Assembly (NCBI GenBank): GCA_022361535.1
Contig: JAKSAU010000313.1
Location: forward strand, 1-12,487
Direction of reading: 5' to 3'
Length of the DNA stretch: 12,487 bases
Source: Desulfobacterales bacterium
GTDB lineage: Bacteria > Desulfobacterota > Desulfobacteria > Desulfobacterales > Desulfobacteraceae
The notes under the pieces are model-generated. The model was not told the DNA's origin, made no database searches, and saw only the letters and a list, made by a program, of their open reading frames with translations. Position 1 is the stretch's first letter; every line of letters starts with the position of its first letter. This document shows, in pieces, positions 6,619-12,487 of this stretch. Made by a program: the position numbers and the translations under genes.

Positions 6619-8698
6619 TTTCTGGAAAGATAAAAAAATAATTGCCTATGTAGCCCTTCTCCATCACACCCGGTTCATTATCCCTGTCATGGAACGGTTA
6701 TCCCAATTAGGTGCAGATGTACGCTATGTGGTGGCACAGGCCGAAAGAAGCCAGGAAATTACAGCTGTAGAATGCAACCTGGATTACACCCATATTTTTG
6801 AATACCTTTCCAATGACGATTTTAATGACATTCAGGAAAATTACTTAAGACAAAGAAATGTTTTTTCCCAGGCGTTGTCTACTGATTTTGTAATCGGCAC
6901 CCAGATATTGACTGTCATGGATAAAACACTTTACGCCTCAGCCCAAGAATACATAGGCTTTCGAAATATGCTTAGGCAAGAAAAACCGCATCTTTGCTTT
7001 GCGCTTCATGAGGTGAACCGCTGGGGCAAGATGTTTTCCTTCTGGGCAAAAAAATATAACATCCCGTTCATCACATTACAGGAAGGTCTTGGGTATGATG
7101 AAAACTACGGGTATATCGGCCACGTGCAGTATTCTACCCTGGATCTGGTCTGGGGAGAACGAATCAGGAAAAAATTCAGTGATTACGAAGCGCCTATAGA
7201 AAGGATAATACCTGTCGGGAACACCCATATCTCAAGGGAAAAAGAATACCAGGAAACGAATGACATCCGTTCAAAAATGAGAAAAAAACTGGATTTGAAT
7301 AAAAAATTCGTTCCCTTGCTGATTCTGTCTCTCAGCCTCCCGGAAAAAGAGAAAATTTATCCCCTTCTTGAAGAACTCCATGGCCAGTCACACTTGAAAC
7401 TGGTCATCAAATTTCACCCGGCTTGCAAATACAGTTCATGTGAATCCTGGAAAGAATCCATCCCTGAGCGCCTGAAAAAAAATGTGATTTTTATCCATGG
7501 CAGTGAAAGCACCTATGATTTGATGTCTGCCAGCGATGTCTGCGTTCTGGCAAGACCCAGCACAACCGGGATCGAATCAATTGCCTTGGGCAAACCTCTG
7601 GTGCAGTTGGATCTGCACTCGGATATTGACACCCCTTACTCTTTTGTCGAGCAAGGGGTCGCTCTTGATATGAAAGTCAATGAACTGGCAAATGCCCTAA
7701 TAAAAAGAATAGATTTTTCAAAAGAAATAACACCCGAAGCCATTGACCTGTTTCTCAAAAACGAATTGACTGAAACAACCGGCGCCACGGATAGAATTGT
7801 TGAAATCCTGAAAAAGACAATATCTGCCAATTTAGCCGTGCCCTCCCCCTCCATACGTGTTGAAAAACCGATTTCCTTTGATTGGTCTTTTATCATCCCA
7901 GTCGCGGAAAATGCACCGGACCAATTTTTATTTCAGCTTCAAAATTTCTCCCAGAATTCTGAAGGGTTAGGGACTTACGAAGTTATCTTAGTCGAGCCTG
8001 AATCATTAAATGAGAAAACATCCCAAATATTGGATTCTCTGACTGGAGATATTATCCGTATAAAACTTGGCCCTGAAGACAATTTTTTCACAGCTGTCAA
8101 CAAAAAGGTCCTGCCAGTTATAGCGGGAGAAAAACTTGTATTCACCTCGGAGCTTGACTGCCCCTTGCCTAATTGGCTGAAAGCACTTAACAACGGTTTT
8201 TCAAAATATGGAACCAAAAAAATCTTTGGGGGGAAACTCATTAACAAATTCGAAAATATCGTTCATGCAGGTATGGTTATGAATGTAAACAACGCACCTG
8301 TATCTGCCTATCTTCATCTCGATTCCCGATTTGTTCATGCAAACAAGGAGAGACCATTTTTAATGGTAGACTATGTGGTTGCATTGTCCCGCGATTTTTT
8401 TGCGGAATTGGGCGGTTTTTCCCCTAACACAGGTACCAATGCTTATATGGACATCTGCCTTAAGGCACACCAACTTACAAAAGATGAATCCTGCTGTATT
8501 TATTTACCCCAGATGGAATTTCTAAAAAACAGCCCAACCGCAACTTCGCCTTCTAAAAATGCCATCCATTTCTATGCCAAATGGCACGGCATGCTATGGG
8601 ACAATGAAGACCGACTTTATGAAGACGATGGCATTTCACCCTTACAGTTGGATGCGGCACGAATGACAAGGGCCCAAGAGCTTGCCAACAGAATCTAA
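6611..8698 (+). CDS. Two-domain glycosyltransferase (GT-B-like plus GT2-like), putative flagellin glycosyltransferase
   Basis: A 695-residue protein with two unlike halves. Residues about 8-405 look like a GT-B or capsule-type transferase: I-I-A-Y-V-A-L-L-H-H-T-R-F at the start, F-I-T-L-Q-E-G (153-159), K-F-H-P (267-270) and A-R-P-S-T-T-G-I-E-S-I-A-L-G-K-P (314-329), the H-P...S-T-x-G-x-E...G-K-P pattern of CDP-glycerol/capsule transferases. Residues about 424-645 resemble a GT2-type GT-A domain: S-F-I-I-P-V (426-431), E-V-I-L-V-E (457-462), an E-L-D-C-P-L-P-N-W-L stretch (514-523) where the DxD-type motif should be, V-H-A-G-M-V-M (551-557) and Y-M-D-I-C-L-K-A (612-619), where many GT2 proteins have E-D-V-D-L-C-L. 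The usual E-D is absent, so this half may be inactive or unusual. There is no membrane segment. The position just upstream of flagellin suggests it glycosylates flagellin; the substrate is unknown. Confidence 0.65.
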   Translation: MDNFWKDKKIIAYVALLHHTRFIIPVMERLSQLGADVRYVVAQAERSQEITAVECNLDYTHIFEYLSNDDFNDIQENYLRQRNVFSQALSTDFVIGTQILTVMDKTLYASAQEYIGFRNMLRQEKPHLCFALHEVNRWGKMFSFWAKKYNIPFITLQEGLGYDENYGYIGHVQYSTLDLVWGERIRKKFSDYEAPIERIIPVGNTHISREKEYQETNDIRSKMRKKLDLNKKFVPLLILSLSLPEKEKIYPLLEELHGQSHLKLVIKFHPACKYSSCESWKESIPERLKKNVIFIHGSESTYDLMSASDVCVLARPSTTGIESIALGKPLVQLDLHSDIDTPYSFVEQGVALDMKVNELANALIKRIDFSKEITPEAIDLFLKNELTETTGATDRIVEILKKTISANLAVPSPSIRVEKPISFDWSFIIPVAENAPDQFLFQLQNFSQNSEGLGTYEVILVEPESLNEKTSQILDSLTGDIIRIKLGPEDNFFTAVNKKVLPVIAGEKLVFTSELDCPLPNWLKALNNGFSKYGTKKIFGGKLINKFENIVHAGMVMNVNNAPVSAYLHLDSRFVHANKERPFLMVDYVVALSRDFFAELGGFSPNTGTNAYMDICLKAHQLTKDESCCIYLPQMEFLKNSPTATSPSKNAIHFYAKWHGMLWDNEDRLYEDDGISPLQLDAARMTRAQELANRI

Positions 8699-8737
8699 AC
8701 TAAAGAGAATTTTTTTCTATATTATTTCAATTTATTT

Positions 8738-8764
8738 TAAAGTTTATCCGGCGATTCCCGATAA
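8738..8764 (+). promoter_or_regulatory. Sigma-28 (FliA) flagellar promoter
   Basis: TAAA (8738-8741), exactly 15 bp, then CCCGATAA (8757-8764), which differs from the class-3 flagellar consensus TAAA-N15-GCCGATAA at one base only. It lies in an AT-rich stretch (from about 8709) directly after the 695-aa gene and about 150 bp before the flagellin ATG. Transcription would start near 8772 and give a leader of roughly 145 nt. An AAGGAGGG at 8793-8800 lies in this leader without a nearby start codon. Confidence 0.8.
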
Positions 8765-8894
8765 GGTATTCATGACGAAAACTTATAAACATAAGGAGGG
8801 ATAGCCTAAAAGAAAAAGTACGGATAAAAATTAAATTTTAACCCATTTTTGCTAAACCCACTTTACAAAGGGCATTGACGCCCGATTTTTAAAA

Positions 8895-8912
8895 CAATTC
8901 ACGGAGGAATTG
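8895..8912 (+). promoter_or_regulatory. Shine-Dalgarno in a hairpin loop before flagellin 1 (candidate CsrA site)
   Basis: CAATTC (8895-8900) and GAATTG (8907-8912) form a perfect six-base stem with the loop ACGGAG (8901-8906). The Shine-Dalgarno GGAGG (8903-8907) lies mostly in this loop, eight bases before ATG 8916. An A-N-GGA motif in a hexaloop over the ribosome binding site is the classical CsrA/RsmA site. Flagellin mRNA control by CsrA and FliW is known in other bacteria, but neither protein is encoded here. The structure is read directly; CsrA binding is inference. Confidence 0.6.
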
Positions 8913-8915
8913 ATA

Positions 8916-11294
8916 ATGGCATTTAGTATTAACACCAATGTTGCCGCATTGAACGCCCACAAGGCAATGGTTTCCAACGACATGAAGTTGAGTAACTCCC
9001 TTAACCGCCTTTCCACAGGTCTTCGGATCAACAAGGCGGCTGATGATGCCTCGGGCATGAAAATCGCCGACTCTCTGAGAGCCCAGCACCTGGGTATCGG
9101 CCAGGCCGTTAAAAACGCCAACGATGCGATCTCAATGGTTCAGACCGCTGACGGCGCCCTCGAAGAGTCCATTAACATCGTAAACACCATCAAAACCAAA
9201 GCCATCCAGGCAGCCTCGGATTCCCAGACAACTGACACCCGGAAAGCCATCCAGGCAGATATCGACAAGCTCATGGAAGAGCTGGACGTTATCGCCCAGA
9301 CCACGTCTTATAATGGTCAGAAATTGCTTTCTGGTGTTTTCACCAACAAGGAAATCCAGATCGGTGCATACGCCAATGAGACGGCTTCAATCAACATCGG
9401 CTCCACTGAGTCAACCAAGGTTGGGCATATTTCTACTTCCCAGCTTAGCCTGCAAAACGATGGCGGTGGAGAAACCCAGCTCACCATTACAAGCTCCATC
9501 ACCGGTGCGCAGTACACCTTGAACAGCATTGACATCCAGGCCAACAACCAGGCTGAAAACGGCATGGGCGCTCTGGCTGATGAAATCAACCGCTATACCT
9601 CTGAAACCGGTATCAGCGCCACTGCAATTGTTGAATCAACTACTGGTACTGCTATCCAGGAAGGCACCACCGATTCCTCTTTTGCCATCAACGGCATTAC
9701 CATCGGTGAAATTGAAGTATCAGCCAATGATTCCACAGGTTCTCTTGTTTCTGCCATCAATGATAAAGTAACCGAGCATGGTGTCACAGCTTCCATGAAC
9801 TCTGATGGAACCATGACCCTGACCTCTTCTGACGGCCGGGCCATAGAAGTAACTGGATCCGTATCAGATGTTATGGGTAAAACTGCTGGTCAGATGTCTA
9901 CCTTGGGTTATCTCAACCTGACTCAGGCCGGTACTTCCACCTTCCAGATCGAAGGTATTGGTGCAGGTGCAACCGGTATAGATTTTACCGTTTCAGGTTC
10001 TATGACAACAGTTGAAGCATCCATCCTTGAATCCGGTTCAACAATAGGGACCGGATCTGTCTTGACAGCAGGGACGGTTATCGGCGGAAATGTTCTAATG
10101 GATGGCTCATCAGGCGCCACAGCATTAGACTTTGAACTGACTGCCGGTACGCAGCTGACCACCGGTACTGTAATAGATGAAGGTTCGGTGATGGGCGGTT
10201 CGTTTACTGTAATAAGTTCAGCTGCTTCAACTTCAGACTCGCTGTTATCAGCTGGTTCGACCTTAGCATCAGGCACTATCCTGAAGGCAGGAACGGTTAT
10301 TACCACAGAGTTTACCAATAATAGCGTAACTTATGAAGTCGGTGATGTACTAAGTGATGATGTCACCATAAGTAACCAGGACATTACCCTACAGGCAGAT
10401 ATGACCCTGGAAACAGGCAGTGCACTTGGGTCTGGTTCCATACTTGCCGTAGGCACCCAGATGGGTGTGGATGTCACTTCGACTGGAACAACCATCCTGT
10501 CAACTGACATGACCCTTCAGGCGGGCTCTGGCCTTGGTAGTGGTTCTACCCTGGCTGCCGGAACCACATTAGGAGATTCCGTTACTGTGGACGGGGACGT
10601 GGCAACCTCCTTAGATACGACATTAGCAATTGGTTCAACGCTTCAAACCGGGTCAGTTCTGGCCGAAGGATCTACCATTGGTGGATCGGTTACTGTTAGT
10701 GAAGAAACACTTGACAATGATATGACTCTTAAAGCCGGTACTGTACTTGGAACTGCTACAGTTATTGAAGCTGGTACTGTCGTGGGTCAGGACTTCACGA
10801 ATAACGGTGTTGACTATAAAGCAGGCGATGTGCTGACTGATGATGTCGATCTTGTAGGTGCACAACTTACCCTGTCAGAAGACTGGACGTTTAAAGAAGG
10901 TAGTGTTATCGGTACGGGTTCAACCCTTGCTGTAAATACTACCAACGCAGGTACAGTCGGTCTGGATAACACCGAGACCATGAGGCTTGCGGACATCAAT
11001 GTATTGACACAAGAGGGGGCGCAGTTTGCCATCTCAATTGCCGATGCAGCACTGGCGGATTTGGACTCCCAGCGAAGTGATCTGGGTTCGGTCCAAAATC
11101 AGCTAACATCAACCATAGCCAACCTGTCAACGACAAAGACCAACATCATGGCATCTGAGTCCACGATCCGTGACGTTGACTTTGCAGAGGAAGCGTCAAC
11201 GTATTCCAACCTGTCGCTCCTTGCACAGACAAGTTCCTATGCACTGGCGCAGTCAAATGCTTCAACTCAGAACCTGTTGAGCCTGCTCCAGTAA
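8916..11294 (+). CDS. fliC: Flagellin 1, 792 aa, with a long repeat-built outer domain
   Basis: Major filament protein. Its termini pack in the filament core. The start at ATG 8916 is fixed by GGAGG at 8903-8907; the in-frame TTG at 8910 lies in the hairpin. Residues 1-140 are a conserved flagellin N-terminus (I-N-T-N-V-A-A-L-N-A, then L-S-T-G-L-R-I-N-K-A-A-D-D-A-S-G). Residues about 254-314 look like the flagellin IN motif (S-F-A-I-N-G-I-T-I-G). Residues 371-675 are a hexad-repeat array described separately. Residues about 688-792 are the conserved C-terminus, ending in A-L-A-Q-S-N-A-S-T-Q-N-L-L-S-L-L-Q. At 792 residues it is long for a flagellin; the extra length is the repeat array. There are hardly any Cys and very many Ser, Thr and Gly, which suits O-glycosylation by the enzymes encoded upstream. 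Expression is probably sigma-28 dependent, and the gene is closed by a strong terminator. Confidence 0.96.
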   Translation: MAFSINTNVAALNAHKAMVSNDMKLSNSLNRLSTGLRINKAADDASGMKIADSLRAQHLGIGQAVKNANDAISMVQTADGALEESINIVNTIKTKAIQAASDSQTTDTRKAIQADIDKLMEELDVIAQTTSYNGQKLLSGVFTNKEIQIGAYANETASINIGSTESTKVGHISTSQLSLQNDGGGETQLTITSSITGAQYTLNSIDIQANNQAENGMGALADEINRYTSETGISATAIVESTTGTAIQEGTTDSSFAINGITIGEIEVSANDSTGSLVSAINDKVTEHGVTASMNSDGTMTLTSSDGRAIEVTGSVSDVMGKTAGQMSTLGYLNLTQAGTSTFQIEGIGAGATGIDFTVSGSMTTVEASILESGSTIGTGSVLTAGTVIGGNVLMDGSSGATALDFELTAGTQLTTGTVIDEGSVMGGSFTVISSAASTSDSLLSAGSTLASGTILKAGTVITTEFTNNSVTYEVGDVLSDDVTISNQDITLQADMTLETGSALGSGSILAVGTQMGVDVTSTGTTILSTDMTLQAGSGLGSGSTLAAGTTLGDSVTVDGDVATSLDTTLAIGSTLQTGSVLAEGSTIGGSVTVSEETLDNDMTLKAGTVLGTATVIEAGTVVGQDFTNNGVDYKAGDVLTDDVDLVGAQLTLSEDWTFKEGSVIGTGSTLAVNTTNAGTVGLDNTETMRLADINVLTQEGAQFAISIADAALADLDSQRSDLGSVQNQLTSTIANLSTTKTNIMASESTIRDVDFAEEASTYSNLSLLAQTSSYALAQSNASTQNLLSLLQ
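10026..10940 (+). repeat. Hexad repeat array in flagellin 1 (36- and 54-residue units, predicted beta-solenoid)
   Basis: Residues 371-675 of flagellin 1 can be written as about 50 consecutive hexads, many fitting L-x-x-G-[ST]-x, for example LGSGST, LAEGST or IGTGSV. Eight units start with an L/F-x-x-G motif at residues 371, 408, 444, 498, 534, 570, 605 and 659. The spacings are 37, 36, 54, 36, 36, 35 and 54, that is two or three times 18. Each unit begins with three strong hexads, then three weaker ones. The two 54-residue units (444 and 605) share an extra segment containing F-T-N-N and G-D-V-L-x-D-D-V. Many hexads satisfy the hexapeptide-repeat rule [LIV]-[GAED]-x-x-[STAV]-x of left-handed beta-helices. 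At DNA level the copies are diverged (period 108 or 162 bp), so the array is old and kept by selection. Confidence 0.8.
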
Positions 11295-11319
11295 CCCCTT
11301 AAATAAATAGCCTTATTTC

Positions 11320-11350
11320 CCCCGGCAGGATTTTTCCTGCCGGGGTTTTT
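11320..11350 (+). terminator. Strong intrinsic terminator of flagellin 1
   Basis: Perfect 11-base stem CCCCGGCAGGA (11320-11330) with TCCTGCCGGGG (11335-11345), a TTTT loop, then five T (11346-11350). It lies 26 bases after the flagellin stop and separates its transcript from the second flagellin. Confidence 0.93.
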
Positions 11351-11491
11351 ATTTGGGAAAATATTGCCTGTTTCCAGGCAGATACCCGGAAAATCCTTCT
11401 TTTTTCCATTCCCCGCCCTCCCATTAACCCAACGCCCAAAATACACATAACATACTGTTTTCATAGAAAATACCAACCTGGAGACACTTTT

Positions 11492-11507
11492 TGGCACGGG
11501 AATTGCC
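11492..11507 (+). promoter_or_regulatory. Sigma-54 (RpoN) promoter of flagellin 2
   Basis: TGGCACG (11492-11498), four bases, TTGC (11503-11506): a perfect match to TGGCACG-N4-TTGC with correct GG-to-GC spacing. The start would be near 11518, giving a leader of about 85 nt. Activator (FlrC/FlgR type) sites upstream were not recognised in 11351-11490, where I see nothing else of note. Confidence 0.85.
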
Positions 11508-11530
11508 AATTTAAGGTCCTAAAATTATTC

Positions 11531-11553
11531 CCCTTTGGGCCAGTCACAAAGGG
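11531..11553 (+). promoter_or_regulatory. Leader stem-loop of flagellin 2
   Basis: CCCTTTG (11531-11537) pairs with CAAAGGG (11547-11553) around a nine-base loop. It begins about 13 bases after the predicted sigma-54 start. It is followed by TCTATTTT, so it could stabilise the 5' end of the mRNA or act as a weak attenuator. Confidence 0.5.
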
Positions 11554-11582
11554 TCTATTTTACCGAAAAAAAGGATAAATAC

Positions 11583-11596
11583 TTTCAGGGAGGAAA
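11583..11596 (+). promoter_or_regulatory. Shine-Dalgarno in a hexaloop before flagellin 2 (candidate CsrA site)
   Basis: TTTC (11583-11586) and GAAA (11593-11596) enclose the six-base loop AGGGAG; GGGAGG is the ribosome binding site of ATG 11602. The stem is only four bases, but loop size and the A-N-GGA-G content match the hairpin in front of flagellin 1, although the surrounding leaders differ. Confidence 0.4.
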
Positions 11597-11601
11597 TCAC
11601 C

Positions 11602-12487
11602 ATGACCTTAAAAATCAATACCAACATTGCCGCGTTAAATGCACATCGCAGCATGGTGTCAAATGATTCTGCATTAAGCGAGTCTCTTCAACGGCTCTCG
11701 ACAGGACTGCGGATCAACAAGGCTGCTGATGATTCATCCGGCATGGCCATTGCGGATTCACTCAAAGCCCAATCTTTAGGTATAGGGCAGGCGATCCGAA
11801 ACGCCAATGACGGTATTTCCATGGTACAGACAGCAGACGGAGCACTCCAGGAGTCTATCAACATAATCAACACTATTAAAACCAAAGCCATCCAGGCTGC
11901 CTCCGACGGACAGACCACCGACACCCGGCGTGCTATCCAGAATGATATTGATAAACTTTTGGAAGAGTTGGATGCCATCGCCAAAACAACTTCTTTTAAT
12001 GGCCAGAAACTCTTGTCTGGAGCATTTACAGATAAGGTTATCCAGATCGGTGCCTTTGCTAACGAAACGGCCAACATCTCGGTGGGCTCCACCGAATCAG
12101 GCAATATCGGTCACATTTCCCAGGCCAATCTGAGTCTTTCCAGCGATACCGGCGGTGAAGTCCAATTGACGATTACCAGTTCAATTACAGGAGAACAACT
12201 GACATTAAGTACCATTGATATTCAGTTTAACAATGACCGGGATAACAGCATGGGCGCCCTGGAAGATGAAGTAAACCGGTATTCGTCCATTACCGGTATT
12301 TCCGCGAATGCAATTGTTGAATCTACCACTACCGAATCAATCATAGCAGGCACCACAGGCGATGAATTCGCTATAAACGGAGTCAGCATTGGTGATATCC
12401 AGGTAGAAGACAATGACAATAACGGTGCCCTTGTCACGGCCATCAACGGAAAAACCTCCGAAACAGGTGTAGAAGCTTATATGACCG
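11602..12487 (+). CDS. fliC: Flagellin 2, 3' end outside the window
   Basis: A second flagellin, open to the right edge (295 residues visible). The start is ATG 11602 behind GGGAGG. The first 140 residues are about 80% identical to flagellin 1 by eye, including I-N-T-N-I-A-A-L-N-A and L-S-T-G-L-R-I-N-K-A-A-D-D. The similarity continues through the T-I-T-S-S-I-T-G region (about 190-197) and into the flagellin IN motif (E-F-A-I-N-G-V-S-I-G, about 257-266). The variable outer part lies beyond the window, so I cannot say whether it has the hexad array. It has its own sigma-54 promoter and is separated from flagellin 1 by a strong terminator, so the two can be expressed at different times or levels. 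Recent tandem duplication is likely. Confidence 0.95.
   Translation, partial: MTLKINTNIAALNAHRSMVSNDSALSESLQRLSTGLRINKAADDSSGMAIADSLKAQSLGIGQAIRNANDGISMVQTADGALQESINIINTIKTKAIQAASDGQTTDTRRAIQNDIDKLLEELDAIAKTTSFNGQKLLSGAFTDKVIQIGAFANETANISVGSTESGNIGHISQANLSLSSDTGGEVQLTITSSITGEQLTLSTIDIQFNNDRDNSMGALEDEVNRYSSITGISANAIVESTTTESIIAGTTGDEFAINGVSIGDIQVEDNDNNGALVTAINGKTSETGVEAYMT

Noticed and set aside
8793..8800. AAGGAGGG as a ribosome binding site for a small leader peptide
   Set aside because: No ATG, GTG or TTG at suitable spacing; kept only as a possible second GGA site in the leader.
8910..8915. TTG start for flagellin 1 two codons upstream
   Set aside because: It lies in the stem of the ribosome-binding-site hairpin, too close to GGAGG; flagellins begin at this M-A-F-S-I-N-T-N.
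9923..10318. Reverse-strand open frame within flagellin 1
   Set aside because: It arises from the biased codon use of the Gly/Ser/Thr repeat region; no recognisable protein.
10026..10940. CRISPR-like or tandem DNA repeat
   Set aside because: The periodicity is in the protein; DNA copies are diverged and lie in one open frame.

Overview
The window looks like the flagellin glycosylation and filament region of a flagellated Gram-negative bacterium. A marine or anaerobic Desulfobacterota (Desulfobacteraceae-like) is my best guess, from the style of the flagellins, the moderate GC content, and the use of both sigma-28-type and sigma-54-type flagellar promoters. That placement is inference; no rRNA or other taxonomic marker is present.

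Layout. At the left edge (2-586) lies the 3' part of a Nudix-like hydrolase gene. A disturbed 230-bp stretch follows, with a C11-T7 homopolymer and a C-terminal-looking reading frame that has no clear start (660-809). Next comes a tightly packed plus-strand cluster (815-4123): a HisH-like glutamine amidotransferase, a HisF-like partner that has lost one catalytic Asp, an N-acetyl-sugar amidotransferase of the WbpG/PseA/LegX type, and a small methylase of the pseudaminic-acid-associated family. It converges on minus-strand pseB (UDP-GlcNAc 4,6-dehydratase, 4153-5145), and a stem-loop at the junction contains both stop codons. After a 267-bp divergent intergenic region come two overlapping plus-strand genes: a 401-aa glycosyltransferase-like protein and a 695-aa two-domain glycosyltransferase. 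Two flagellin genes follow: a complete 792-aa one (8916-11294) and the 5' part of a second one (11602 to the right edge).

How the genes may work together. PseB opens the route from UDP-GlcNAc to a nonulosonic acid (pseudaminic-acid type). The HisH/HisF/amidotransferase trio would turn an N-acetyl group into an acetamidino group, and the methylase would add a methyl group. The two glycosyltransferase-like proteins next to the flagellins are candidates for transferring the finished sugar to flagellin. The remaining Pse enzymes are not in the window and would have to be elsewhere.

Most notable signals. (1) Residues 371-675 of the complete flagellin form a long run of hexads of the type L-x-x-G-[ST]-x. 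These fall into units of 36 or 54 residues, multiples of the 18-residue coil of a left-handed beta-helix, so this filament protein may carry a beta-solenoid as its outer domain. (2) Both flagellin Shine-Dalgarno sequences sit in a six-base hairpin loop of the form A-N-GGA-G, the architecture of CsrA binding sites. (3) The two flagellins have different promoters: one near-perfect sigma-28, one perfect sigma-54.
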